Origin: Sorex araneus | Taxonomy: Eukaryota > Chordata > Mammalia > Eulipotyphla > Soricidae | Reading direction: 5' to 3' | NCBI RefSeq assembly: GCF_027595985.1 | Contig: NC_073306.1 | Location: forward strand, 78,263,977 to 78,327,976 | DNA length: 64,000 nucleotides | Notes under the pieces: generated by a model | Databases searched by the model: none | Told to the model about the DNA's origin: nothing | Seen by the model: only the letters and a program-made list of their open reading frames with translations | Made by a program: the position numbers and the translations under genes | Shown here: piece by piece, positions 48,201 to 60,349 of the stretch | Position numbering within the stretch: the stretch's first letter is position 1 | How the letters are laid out: each line of letters starts with the position of its first letter

Positions 48201-49379
48201 CCAGCTGTCAGTTTTGATGGTGCTGTGACTATTCAGGGCCCTGGCAAGCAACTTGGGCGTAGGTAAGGAGAAAAAAACCAAAACAGTGGATTCATTTTGG
48301 GACATGCTGAGTTTTTGTTACTTTCATGACTCTCAGTAGATAGCCAGAAAGATGTTGTGATGAGTCTACAGCTCATGGTTAAGGAATTATAATTATAAGT
48401 ATCAGCATTTGCAGATCAGAGAAGCCACAAGCCAAGGATTCTGGTCGACCTGGTCAACCCCGTTGTCTAAGGGAGGAGATTGTCTTAGGGCCCTACCCGT
48501 GGTTCCTTTTACCTTTCAATTCAAATCAATGCCTTTATTATATGCTAAAGCTAACATTCTTCTTTTCTTACTACAACCCACTTTTACTCTTTTGATCAAG
48601 ACAGATCAGGTGCCAAGTGTAGATTATTTTGTACGCTCTCTCAGAAAACACACCATTCATCTTTAACTTAATGCTTTCCCTTATGCTATCACTTTTCTCT
48701 TTTAAAAGAAAAGTGTTCTTTTCTCACCACTATAGTGGAGTCTTTTCAGATTAGTTATTCCCTGGCTCCCACTGCAATTAATCAACTCTTGGGATAGTGA
48801 AACACCAGAAGAAGAGCATCTGTTGATCTTTTGTTTTCTCTCTAACATTGGAAGTGAGAAAAGGCAGGTCAGGTGAAGTCAGGATATTTGTCCGACATCA
48901 TACTGTCAATTAGAGGTAGAGTCAGGAGTAAAAATTAGATCTTAGGACACCTAGTTAGAAGTTCTTTTTTGTTTTGTACTACCTTATAATCTGATTCTTT
49001 ATTACTTTCTGCATTTAAACATCCAGTATTATTGCTGTGTTCTGCTTCTCCTCCAAAACAATCCTCTAAAAAGCAGAACAGCAATCACCTTTATTCAACT
49101 GTGCTTGGATGAACACTTCGCCCTCACATAGGCAGAGACTAAGAAAGGAACAAGGCAAACATAGTTTTTTAAGGACATTGCTGTGAACATCTCAAATGAG
49201 TGTTCTTCCCCCACAAAAATGTTGGCTCTCTCTTAAGCGAACTATTATCATTGCTGTCTCTTAACTGCTGCCCAACACATGTACCCAGAATCTTCCTGTT
49301 AAATGTAGCTTTTCCCATTTCCCTATCCCCAAATCCTGCCCCTTTTCTGCAGTCCACTTTCATATGGCCTCTATTGCCA

Positions 49380-49554
49380 TCTTTTTTGTTTTTGTTTTGG
49401 GGCCACATCCAGTGGTACTCAGGGTTTATTTCTGGGTCTGCAATCAGGGATCACTCCTAGTGGGGCTCAGGAGACCATATGGGGTGTCAGAGATCAAATC
49501 CAGTTCAACCACATATGAGGCAAATGCCCTAATGCTGTGCTATTGCTCCAGCCC
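49380..49554 (-). mobile_element. shrew SINE, A-tailed class
   Basis: ggggccacatccagtggtac, ggagaccatatggggtgtca, ctgtgctattgctccagccc. Confidence 0.88.
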
Positions 49555-50329
49555 CTATATAGTTATCTTTGATGCCTTCTGCTAGATTGGCCTTTCAATA
49601 AAAGAGTAACAAAAGTATTTTCAAATCTAAACATATTAGTAATTTTTGAAAACATGGGTGCCTCAAGATAATATAGATATATGATTACCTAGATGTTAAT
49701 GAGAGATTTTTTGGAAAGTGTTAGTTTTTGTATGTGGCTGTTTGTCAGCTACAGTTCTACAGTGCTATCTTGTTGATCTAATTACTTAGTAGAGGTAGGC
49801 AGGAGGGAAGGAACACTTGTTGATTCTGTATCACTAGCTGAAATACTGAGTCATAAGCTAGAAAAAGTATGTAGAGCTGATTTTCAGATGATCTTTTTTT
49901 GTTTTTTTACAGGATAGGGGGCATTTTTAAAAAATGATATGTCATATTCTATTAAAAAAACCTTTTTATATAGCTTAACAGAGAGGCGGTACAGCAGATG
50001 TCTCTTAGAAGTGGTGTGAAATCTGGGTTTCATGAGGTTTATTTTGTGAGACTGAACAACTTCCTCCAACTTTTAGCTTTCTCAGGGAGAATATAGAATG
50101 TGGTTGGAGTACTTACCTTTAGATTAAGTACACAGTAAATGGTAGAGGAATTTTTCCTCTTTTTCATTTTGTGCCGCCTTTTCCCATTCAAAGATAATGA
50201 CTGGGATCTCTTACATGTTAGGTTCTTTCCTGCTCGCCATAAAGAGCTCAAAAATGAGAGGCAGGAAGGCATCTCACCAACTAATTTTGATGCTGTATGA
50301 CAAAAGTGCAATAGAACTGTCAGTGATCC

Positions 50330-51050
50330 TTGAATGTTGAGGAAGCAGGCTGCTTCTTACTTGGAGAGACGTTCAGAGAAGCAACATTAAATATCTTTTG
50401 TGTTTTATGGTTATTTAATACTTGGACATTAAGCCTTTGTATTTTATGGTCAATAATCATTTCTACCTAAACCGAGCATGAATCTGCATAGCATGACAAT
50501 TTGATTTTTGTCATCAGGTTAAGATGGCATAGCAGATGCTGAATGATGGCACTGTTTACAGTGATCACCATCAAAAGTATAGGTTTTATAAAGTGAAATC
50601 ACTTCCTAATACGCAGTATTGTCAGTTTCATCATAATTCACAAGGCTACATGTTTCAATCGCTATGGAGCACTAATTAAATGGCAGGACTGGGGAGACAG
50701 AGACTGCCTGGCTTTCCCAGAGCCCAGGGACATTGGAAAGGTGAAAGAGCAAGTCATCACAGAGCATCACCATTATACATTATTCTTTTATGGTGATAAT
50801 GTGATACTTTCACTGATTGCAGCATCATCCTCGCATTATACAGTTATTATGAAATCATAATTGGATAAGATATTTGGTCATTTAGGAATGCTATGGCATT
50901 TATCCAGTGATCCATCCTTGATTCAGAATGACTCACTGTCATTATGATGCAGCCAGTCTTGCTGAATTTGACAGCAACTTGCCGTTCAAATTTGTGAGAT
51001 GACATTCTTGGTGGATAAGTTGGCAAGGAGGAATTTTTCCTCTTTCTTCC
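50330..51050. other. repeat-free block, possible conserved non-coding element
   Basis: About 720 bp without any repeat or microsatellite, balanced composition, and several homeodomain-type AT cores (cactaattaaat, cataattgga). A young L1 begins exactly at its right edge. Conservation is a guess that needs an alignment. Confidence 0.3.
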
Positions 51051-51066
51051 TGAAGGGTGAAGTCTT

Positions 51067-51948
51067 TTTTTTTTTAATTTATTTATTTTTAATTAGAGAA
51101 TCACCGTGAGGGTACAGTTACAGATTTATACACTTTTGTGCTTATACTTCCCTCATACAAAGTTTGGGAACCCATCCCTTCACCAGTGCCCATTCTCCAC
51201 CACCCGTAAACCCAGTGTCCCTCCCACCCTCCCCAATCCCATCTCCCCCCCACCCCACCCTGCCACTGTGGCAAGGCATTCCCTTCTGTTTTCTCTCTCT
51301 AATTAGCTGTTGTGGTTTGCAATAAAGGTGTTGAGTGGCCACTGTGCTCAGTCTCTAGCCCTCATTCAGCCCGCAACTCCCTTCCCCCACATGGCCTTCT
51401 ACTACAATGTAGTTGGTGATCGCTTCTCTGAGTTGACCTTTCCCCGGAACGTGAGGCCAGCCTCGAAGCCATGGAGTCAACCTCCTGGTACTTATTTCTA
51501 CAGTTCTTGGGTGTTAGTCTCCCACTCTGTTATTCTATATACCATAGATGAGTGCAATCTTTCTATGTCTGTCTCTCTCTTTCTGACTCATTTCACTCAG
51601 CATGAAACTTTTCATGCCCATCCACTTAACTACAAAATTCTTGACCTCCTTTTTTCTAACAGCTGCATAGTATTCCATTGTATAGATGTACCAAAGTTTC
51701 CTCAACCAGTCATCCGTTCTGGGGCATTCGGGTTTTTTCCAGATTCTGGCTATTGTAAACAGTGCTGCGATGAACATACATGTGCAGATGTTGTTTCGAT
51801 TGTACTTTTTTGCCTCTCTGGGATATATTCCCAGCAGTGGTATTGCTGGGTCAAATGGGAATTCAATATCTAATTTTTTGAGAGTCGTCCAAATTGTTTT
51901 CCAGAAGGGCTGAACCAGTCGGCATTCCCACCAGCAGTGAAGAAGGGT
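51067..51948 (-). mobile_element. 5'-truncated L1 with 16-bp TSD
   Basis: Read on the minus strand: the end of ORF2, then a 3' UTR with a purine-rich segment and aatgggcactggtgaaggga, then an A tail (T run at 51065-51075 on plus). Perfect duplication tgaagggtgaagtctt at 51051-51066 and 51949-51964. The 882-bp insert identifies the four other 3' UTR fragments in the window as L1. Confidence 0.95.
51535..51948 (-). pseudogene. L1 ORF2 C-terminal fragment
   Basis: 137 codons open to the natural stop, with HCWWECRLVQPFWKTIW, PFDPAIPLLGIYP and WYIYTMEYYAAVRKKE, the Cys-rich and C-terminal regions of mammalian L1 ORF2 protein. The reverse transcriptase and endonuclease parts are missing by 5' truncation. 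The intact frame suggests a recent insertion. Upstream codons running into (TG)n-derived His/Thr repeats are flanking DNA, not L1. Confidence 0.93.
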
Positions 51949-52066
51949 TGAAGGGTGAAGTCTTAACCTGTGCTTCCGAATATCTGTACCTGTCATGGAC
52001 TGATGGAAATGCCTGAAGTTCTGTCTGCATTCCTTTGCCATGCCCTCTTTCCTTCCGCCTGACCAT

Positions 52067-52127
<61 letters not shown>
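52067..52127. repeat. (TG)30 microsatellite
   Basis: Uninterrupted TG run about 120 bp beyond the L1. Confidence 0.97.
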
Positions 52128-52129
<2 letters not shown>

Positions 52130-53028
52130 ATACCTCAGTATTCACATAGTCTTCAGAGAGCCTTTTTTCCCCCAATATCTGTGATTGCTATCTGGGTGGC
52201 AAAGTATGATCTGCAATTATTCCTCCAATAGTTGCCACTGTATCTTTGTGGTAGGGGACCAGGCAAGACTGAGACATAGGAATACTTGAGGTAGGCTAAT
52301 GGTTTACTCTTCTGGTTAGGCTAATGATTTGGTGCCAGTTCACATGGATATTGTTCCAATATTTGTTTATGACATTTTAAAGAAGAGAAGCCAAGTTCTG
52401 AATTCTCCAGAAGGAAGAGAGTAGCCAAAGATCCTTGGAAGTTTCCCTGTCTGCCAATTCCCAGAATGTTTACTGACCAGAAGAAAAAGAGCTGCCTGCT
52501 TGTCTTCCAACCATATTCTATACTCTCTCTGAGAAAAATTCTGATAAATGCCATTTTTACTTAATTTTGTTTAGTTTCCAAAGATTTTGCTTAAACACCC
52601 GTGGTGAATAAGTACTTGGGAGTTATCAAGATACCCTGACTCTTAATCTTGCCCTGAAAGACACAGTGAGATAGGTTCTAAAAGGGTTAGGTAAATAAAG
52701 TACTGCTCCAGCCTCAAGGAATATATACTCTGGCACAGAATCAGAAAACTGGTAGTAACGCATTCAAGGAACACAGATGGAAGAACTGTCAATCCAGCCT
52801 GTGAGGTTAGGATGGCTCATGAAGGTCATTTATGGAACTGATTCCAAGGTGTGAAAAGCTGGTAAAGAGGAAATATCTCTTTTAAGTATACCTGGAATTC
52901 ATGCTTTGAACTTAACAAGTTGGTGAAATAGACTTTAATTTTTCATAGCTGCAGGACTTAAACGTGTGATTATTAAATAGGAATTTGCACAAGGTAGGAA
53001 GGAATAAGTAACTACTATGGTGATTTTT

Positions 53029-53284
53029 ATCTAAAAGGAGAGAGGGAGAGAGAGAGAGTAAAAGGGAATGTGCCTGCCACAGAGGCAGAGGAAGGGGAAG
53101 GGAAGGGAAGGGAATGGGATAGGGGTAGAGGGAAAGATACTGGGAACATTGGTGGTGGAGAATGGGCACTAGTGGAGGGATGGGTACTCAACCATTATAT
53201 GTGTGACTGAAATGTAATCATGAAAATGTGTAAGTCTATAATTCTATTTCATGGTGTTTCATTAAAATTTTTTAAATAATTAAA
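53029..53284 (+). mobile_element. short L1 3' UTR insertion with 13-bp TSD
   Basis: Only the last 256 bp of L1: purine tract, gtgcctgccacagaggcaga, gaatgggcactagtggaggg, and an AT-rich tail. Perfect duplication tatggtgattttt at 53016-53028 and 53285-53297. Confidence 0.9.
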
Positions 53285-54330
53285 TATGGTGATTTTTGTT
53301 ATATCTAACCTACAAAATGAAACTAAGTGACTCTGGAAAGGTACTTGACTTTTTAGTCTTAAAAACTAAGATTTTTATTACTAAAAAACAAGTTCACCCA
53401 AGTAGAAAATTATTGTCATATTCCAGGTATTTAAATGGTGATTCCTTGTTTATCTGTAAGGGAACTTGTTTTTTGTTGAACTCCACCATCTCTAGTAACC
53501 AGAAGAGAGAGCCCTTAGATGTCTCAGCAGGCCAAAGTATTTTTCTGCCAGAAAATTGATTGCTCCCTGTTGTATTTTTAATCCATGGTTACTTAATGTT
53601 CCCTCTTACTACCTCATTGGCATCCTTCTGAAAGCAGCGCTTGAGAAATGGACATCTTTAGGATTGTTTTTTTTTATTTCCAAATCTTCCAAATACATTG
53701 TTTCAGTTATCTCAGAACGGATTTTTTTTAAAGGAAAAATGCACATCTTGTGCCCAAACACTAAAGAGAGGGATGTTTTTTGAGGGGATAGGTAATGCCA
53801 GTTTTATAACACTCATTAGCATAGCAAGCCTGGATCCCACAGACACCAGCCTCCGGGCTCAGTATCTGGGTCTGTCAGAATTATAGTGACAATCTGAGTC
53901 CTGATTTTATCCTGCCTAATAAGGACTATTTATTCTTTGCAAGAAACCTGGCCATTTTGGTGTTTTTAAATGTTATCCTTGCAATTCATACATTAGTTTG
54001 CTGCTGGATTGGGGGTGGAACAGAGGAGAAAGGTGAAAACTTGTTATTTCTCAAATTAGTTTGAAGGATTCGGTTTCAGCTTAGATAAACTAGATTTTAT
54101 GGTTATAATTTCACGTGATAATAATGGCTTCACTCTGACATGAAAAGTTATCATTATGAAACAGCTTTAGTTAAGTACTGAATTTTTATCTTCTCAGCAA
54201 AATATTCCTTTGGTTTTGGTAAATGTAAAATAGAAACTGGTTAGTGATGCACATTGAAAAATATGTAGCCCAACTCAAATAAATGCAGAATAAAGCAACA
54301 ATAAAATAAATTTTCATACATGGAACTTAC

Positions 54331-54477
54331 TTTTTTTTTAGTGTGGACATGCTGGTTGGTGCTAAGAATTTACTCCTTGCTCTGTGTTCAGGCACTGTTC
54401 ATAGCAGTGCCAGGCTCAAACCAGGCTTTCTGCATGCAAAGCATGCACTCATCCCACTGTGCTCTCTCTCCAGCCCC
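54331..54477 (-). mobile_element. shrew SINE, A-tailed class, diverged
   Basis: Reversed T run, tgctggttggtgctaagaat, ctgcatgcaaagcatgcact, tctctctccagcccc. Confidence 0.75.
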
Positions 54478-54528
54478 AATAAAAGATTTTAATGATGACT
54501 TTTGCATTGGGGGAGATGCTGCTAATAT

Positions 54529-55416
54529 GTATTTTTTTATGATGGAATAGCACTGCTATTTATTTAATCATTGATTAAGCTGATTGAATCAGGCATGAAC
54601 TCCACATTACTTTTTTTTAATTCTATTTTGAATGTTAATTTTATTTTATTATTTTATTATTATTTCCCCCTTTTTTTGGTCTACTGTGAGATAGTTACAA
54701 AGCTTTCATGTTTGAGCTTCAGTCATACAATCATACACCCGTCCCTTCACCAGTACACCTCTTCCACCACCAAAATCCTCAGTATTCGCCTCCATGCATC
54801 CCCGTTCCAACCGTTCCCCTGCTGTGTCACAGACAATTTTCCCCATACTCTCTCTATTTTGGTTACATTCGATATTTCGACACCAGTCTCACCACCACTC
54901 AAACCTGCTGAAAAGGCAATGGTAGATGATTTGTTTTGTATTGCCTGTTATGGATACAACATAATGTCCAGGAAATTCTGTGTCATTCTCTTCCAGGGGT
55001 TTTAGTTTATAGTTTCTGGGCCTTGGCCATTGATGAGATTACATGGCGCCAGGGGCAGTTTGTGGGTGTGACTGCCAAGCTACTGGAAAACTGGGGACCT
55101 GGGGGGAGGAGGCCCAGTCCTGATCCAAGTGGACTTGGAGATCTCAGTCACAGATTTCCACATACATGGGTTTTCCTGCCGTTTCACTCTTGGTGAGGAT
55201 AGTCTCGTCTTGGGTGAGGTTTGTCCCTTCTTGGGTGAAGCTTGTCTGAGCGTGTGGAGAGTGGCCTTGGGCATGGCAGTGGTTGGAGTCTGGAGGTTTT
55301 TGGCTTCTGAGGTTCTGCTTGGGGTAGGGAGGGAAACTCAACAAGCCCCCCTCTGAGGTGCCCCAGTGAAGACAGCCTGGTGCAGGGTCAGGACATTGTA
55401 CAGTGCTCTCTTCCAG
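54529..55416 (-). mobile_element. L1 3' fragment with possible 3' transduction
   Basis: 54611-55416 (minus) is an L1 3' end: landmarks ggtgtactggtgaagggacg, gactgaagctcaaacatgaa, then an A-rich tail at 54611-54618. A further 80 bp of non-L1 sequence follows to a second A tract (54532-54538), with AATAAA at 54559-54564 (minus), 20 nt before it. An 11-bp repeat, gctgctaatat, lies at 54518-54528 and 55417-55427. Together this fits read-through into 3' flanking DNA. The L1 assignment of 54930-55416 is less certain than that of 54611-54912. Confidence 0.55.
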
Positions 55417-55609
55417 GCTGCTAATATATTTTTGTAGGAAAGAAAGCCTAACCTTCTTAGGAAGTAATTTGTGTTACATATGCAAAGGTTTAAAACAGGC
55501 TATTTTTGACCCATTCCTCTCACTTTTGGAAGTCTGTTGAAGGAAGGAAATCAAATAAAGAGAGTACAGAGGTACTTATAGCTCTATAATTAAAACAGAA
55601 AGTCTGGAA

Positions 55610-55788
55610 TTTGGGCCAGAAGATACTACAGGGGTAAGGTGCTTGTTTCACTTGCATGAGGTTCCATCCCTGGCATCACATATGGTCCCCCAGGTACCAT
55701 CAGAAGTGATCCCTAAACACAAAGCCAGAAGTAAGCCCTGAACTGCCACCAGAGTGGCTCCCAAACAAAATAAAAACAAAATAAAAAA
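55610..55788 (+). mobile_element. shrew SINE, A-tailed class
   Basis: tgggccagaagatactacag, cacatatggtcccccaggta, gtggctcccaaacaaaataa. Confidence 0.85.
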
Positions 55789-55973
55789 AGGAAATCTAAG
55801 ATTAAATAGGGAAATTATTTTGTAAAATGTAATATTAATGTGTGAACTATTATATTTCCATCAAAATATTTAAAGAAACATTATAACAGCCTTTGATAAA
55901 TAATGTGGCCAAAAAAGCAACCACAGAGTCATTAACTTTTACAATAATGTAATTATTTCAAACAGAACAGGTC

Positions 55974-56127
55974 AGGGCCAAAGAGGTAGCATAGCAGGAA
56001 AGGCACTTACCTTGCTTGCAGCTGACCTGAGTTCAATTCCTTGTGCCACATATGGTCCCCTGAGCATCCCCAGGAGTCAGCCCTGAGAACCACCAGTTGT
56101 GGCCCCAATTCCCCTGCCAAAAATAAC
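55974..56127 (+). mobile_element. shrew SINE, A-tailed class
   Basis: agggccaaagaggtagcata, gagttcaattccttgtgcca, cacatatggtcccctgagca. Confidence 0.85.
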
Positions 56128-56311
56128 TAGCAGGTCAGACAAAGAAAATAAGGATGAAAGAAACATGTGGAAGGAGAAAACTATCCCAAATTCTTTTTCT
56201 CCCATATTTATTTTCTGTAAGAAACATTTCAGTGATTTTTTTCTATCTTGTGAATGTATAAAATGGGTGATTCCTCAGTGCCTGTTTCATTTTTCATTAG
56301 GAAGTTAACAT

Positions 56312-56520
56312 TTGGGGTCCAGAAAGATTTCCCCAAAAGCGCAAGGAAACCCTTGAACATTGCTGGGTGTGACTTAAAACAGATTGATGTTTGGGCTTGG
56401 GGAGAGCTCAAAAGATTGTAGTGTATGCCATATGCACCCAAGTTTGATCTCTGAACACCATGCCCTCCCCTAGTATCATTGTGTGGTGGTACCTGGCTGA
56501 AGCTCTAGTCACCAGATACA
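56312..56520 (+). mobile_element. two partial SINEs, A-tailed class
   Basis: 56312-56381 (ggggtccagaaagatttccc ... attgctgggtgtgacttaaa) lacks its middle. 56390-56520 (gggcttggggagagctcaaa ... aagtttgatctctgaacacc) is decayed. Confidence 0.55.
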
Positions 56521-56878
56521 CAGAACTGGGCTAAGTTTCTTAGAGATGTGGCCCTTCCGATCCATGCATTGCTTAGAATACCCTACATCTGCACCAACAC
56601 CCCTCCTCACCCCCGAAAGATCAGCATTGTTCATGCCTCAAAATTTATACCTTGTAAATCACTTGTAATGATGATATTAAACATGTGCCTGGTGACAGTG
56701 ATCTGTTTCTCTCCCTGGGTACTAGATGACACCTTTTATGTACCATTCAGAAGGTCATCTCTTTGACAAAACATTTTACCTTTTGTATGTTGGACATTTT
56801 ATAACCACATTAGTGGGTAAACTTTGGCAGTTCCATGATGTATAAAATTTAACAATATGTTTATGACTTCTCTTTTAG

Positions 56879-56929
56879 GAATTTGTCAAATAGAAACGGA
56901 TTGCAGCTTCAGTTAAACAGCATCACAGG
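56879..56929 (+). other. candidate 51-bp internal exon
   Basis: Acceptor cttctcttttag ends at 56878 and donor AGG|GTAAGA starts at 56930. The segment is 51 bp, so it preserves phase. It is open in only one frame, reading NLSNRNGLQLQLNSIT; the other two frames stop at once or near the end. It lies in repeat-free DNA. I do not recognise the peptide. It may equally be a leader exon. Confidence 0.4.
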
Positions 56930-57271
56930 GTAAGATTAACATTCTGAATTGTGAACATATGGTAAAGATAATTGCTGTCATGTTGATAGCTTGGGGCAAA
57001 TAAATACCAAATACTCAGCATGTGAAAAGAGATTACTATTCTTTCAGAAGTTCTTTGAAAATTCTTTTTACATTTTTATACCTGTGAATAAACAGAAAAT
57101 GAAATTCATTTACATTTTGATAAAATGTCACCTTTCTGTTCTTTGTTGCTTTTGTGTGTAGGAAATATCTCTGCATGTGTTTGCTAATTGTCATTTTTAA
57201 TATTCAAAAAGGAATATGCTAAAAATCTTTGATGTTTGGGCTCCATGATCTGTTTTTCTGATTTTTTTAAG

Positions 57272-57345
57272 GTGGAATTTTTAATGCATAGAGTCAGTTT
57301 GTCATGTTTCCATAAGTAAAAGATGGCCATGCTCCCATAGAATAG
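57272..57345 (+). other. candidate 74-bp non-coding exon
   Basis: Pyrimidine tract tgtttttctgatttttttaag before 57272 and a perfect donor ATAG|GTAAGT at 57345/57346. All three frames contain stops, so if real it is leader or lncRNA sequence. Confidence 0.35.
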
Positions 57346-57710
57346 GTAAGTCAGAAATAAAACTATTTACTCTGTTGCTTCCTGCAGTCATCGTTCATCA
57401 TTTATAATTGTGGCATATTCATTTTAAATTGACTCTGAGATAAAACTTTTGGCTTTGACATCACAAATGATTAATTTTGAATGCTTAATTTGACAGCAAA
57501 ACTCTAGTGTTGTGACTGGCATATGTCTTAAAGTGTATCAACCAGCTCTGAACATACAGTCACCAGAAAGCAGAGGTGAGAACAGTGGGTCTGTCCCCTA
57601 CTGTATTCTGACTACCTTTTTATTATATATAAATATGTATATATATATATTCTCAAACTTACATCGTAATTTCCTGTTGATTCATTGAGCTGATTATGAA
57701 TTTTAATTTT

Positions 57711-57975
57711 GTTTATTTACTCATTTATTGGTTGGGGTGCTACATGTAGCAGTGTTCAGGGCTTACCCTGGCTCTGTGGTCAGGGATCACTCCTGGCAGT
57801 GCTGAGCAACCACATGTGGTGCAAGTATAGAACCAGTGTCAGTTTTGGGGCCACACCCAGCAATGTTCAGAGCTCACTCCTGGCTCTGTGCTTGGGGAAT
57901 CTCTCCTGGTAGGGTTTGAGAGATAGTATGTGGAGTTTAAACTCAAGTTGACTGTATGCAAGATTAATTTCCTGC
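57711..57975 (-). mobile_element. two tandem SINEs, A-tailed class
   Basis: 57711-57843 (ggggtgctacatgtagcagt ...) and 57843-57975 (ggggccacacccagcaatgt ... ctgtatgcaagattaatttc) lie in the same reversed orientation, the second starting where the first loses its head. Confidence 0.75.
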
Positions 57976-57979
57976 CTTC

Positions 57980-60345
57980 TGTACATTTTCTGGTCAAAAA
58001 AGCTTGTTATTGATACATTAGGTGTCCAAAATCAATGCTGTCAACCTGGCAATTCTTCTTAAATCCTGAAATTTGGCATTTTGCTTCATGTTCTACTAAA
58101 CTGTGACTCTGAAAAGTAGGATGATGGTAGTGGGGTCAGGAAAACATGTATAATAAACAATGTAGATGGTGAAGAAAGCTTTGAGGTAGGCTTTTCTAAA
58201 AATACAGAAATATTTTATTATTTCTGGAATCTAAGCTTTTCCATCATTATTTTTTTCCAATTTGATATTGCTTTCTGTTTTCATATTCTAAGAATCAGGT
58301 TGCCACATGTGGCTTTATGGCTTCAACTGATTCATTTTAAATGTGTTCCAAATAATTTGGCAGCTTTCTAAAAGCACCAAAGAATTGAAGTGTTTTCCTA
58401 AGAAGATAATTACCCTCCAAATTAAAATACATAATATATCCCATAACTATTAAAACCAAGGATAAGTGAAGAAATGTTCTTTTATATTCAGAAAAACTCA
58501 AGTTTAATTAGAATTTCTAGAGTTGTTCTCTTGATTTTCATTATACTCATATTTGATGGCTTTTTCTTGGGGCTTAAAGATGATTAGGTGATTTTCCTAA
58601 TATTTAGAATATGATTTATGATTGTTTCATAGACCCACTACTACACTGAAGTTTTGTAGAATGGGAGTCACACATTTATGTTCCCTGTACTTTCTCTAAT
58701 TTGTATGGCATCAGAGTTCTTTGAAATTCTGATTTCTATGGTATAGAAACACTTCACTTCTGTTTTTTGTCCTCATTTCTGCTTTTATCTCCACCTTTAC
58801 TCTCTTTGATAATTCTTCTTCATTTGGTATACTATCCAAAGAAGAGTTTCTGTTCTCCACTTAGTTATTTCTCAGAATTATTCATCTCTCTGGCCCTCTT
58901 ATATGCTGATGACTTCCCTTGGGGATTAATGATGGCTACAAATTCTCCCCATCAAGAGAGGAGTCCTACCTTATTTTCCCTCTCTTTGGACAAACCCAGT
59001 TGAATTTTCAAGGCCTGGCCTTAGAGAAATTTGTAAGTTCTGCTTTTGTGTGCTTACAAAGTCCCTCCTTGGAGCTAAGCCACCTGGCTGTGAGGAAGCT
59101 TAAACAACCGTGTAGAAGAATGGCAGAGTCCCAGGTTATTCGTTTAAGCTGAGCTTCAGGCCAGCAGCCAGCCCAACTACCAGTTCCGTGATTGAAGCAT
59201 TTTGAACCTTCCAACCAACCCCATATTACAGCCCAAACTATATTGGATGAAAAGCCTGTCTCATTATCTTAGAAAATCATGATATTAAAGCATTTAACCT
59301 CAGAGAACGTATGCAAGCACCAGAACAAGTGGTGGCAATCACAATAACTGTGTGCACAATTCCTGATTATCTCAACAAAAGAGAAGGGAAAGGGATAGGA
59401 AAAAAATGATAAAAAGCAAATTAGCAGGAGGTATCCGCTGAATTGTTTCCCAGAGAGCAAACTCTAAGTGGGGGATTTAAACTTTAGTTATATATGTGTT
59501 TTCCCAATGAAACTACTTGATGAGAAGTAATACTAGACTTTTGAAGGAATATAAAGTAATTTTTAATCACATTTTCAGTGGGAGTAGTACAGGAAACCCT
59601 TTTCTGAATTGTTTTGCTATATCCCTGCCTAGGGTCAGAGACAAAAACCTTTGAAGTAGCATCCAGCTCTCAGCATATAATGATCTAAATACCATCTGAT
59701 CATCATTTGTTTATTTTTTTCACTGCTTATTTTGGAAATACTTTCAAAGTAAAGTTAGGACTAGTGGGAAGAAAAGATGCGTAACTTAAATGTTGTTTCA
59801 ATCTTAGAACCTTTGGGGTGAAATTGTCAAATGAATTCATGTGCTTTGAAAAGTTTTTATGATTTTTAATGAAGTTTAAAAGCTAAAGGAATGAGATTAG
59901 GACCGTAAAATCCTTTATTCTTAACATTTTTTCTTTGAACTGATTTAGTTCATTTGTATATTAGAAATAGAAATCTAATTTTGATTGACTCTTCATTGTT
60001 TGTCAAAAAAAGAGAGAGAAGTCTGGGAAAAATTTCCTAGACACACAATATAATATTAAATTGTGCAATGACAAAGAACTGCTATGTACTAATTTCAGTT
60101 AAATGCCTCCATTAGAAAAATTAACATCAAGTTAGCATATAAGAACACTTGAGACTTTCATACGTCATTTATTAAATCCAGATGTTATATATATAGTTCA
60201 TTGCAAAGTGTCTACTCCAAAAATGTTTAAATGAGAAAGTGAAGGACACAACATGTAACTGGAGATATTTCAGAAAAGTGTGTATTCTTATCTTTGTTTT
60301 TCAAAAAATTACAGGACCTAGTTACAGTGTCATTATGGGTGAGTT
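57980..60345. other. repeat-poor stretch
   Basis: 2.4 kb with no SINE or array. No exon with paired good splice sites was found by eye. Confidence 0.4.
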
Positions 60346-60349
60346 ATTG

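Larger units (their letters stand above)
10353..56878 (+). other. inferred first intron (46.5 kb) or intergenic DNA
   Basis: Between the island donor and the first exon-like segment I find no convincing exon. All longer open frames fall in repeats or are random. The intron reading depends on the exon calls at 10352 and 56879. Confidence 0.35.

Noticed and set aside
51949..52131. N-terminal extension of the L1 frame with Thr-His repeats
   Set aside because: It is flanking DNA beyond the TSD, read through a (TG)n array.
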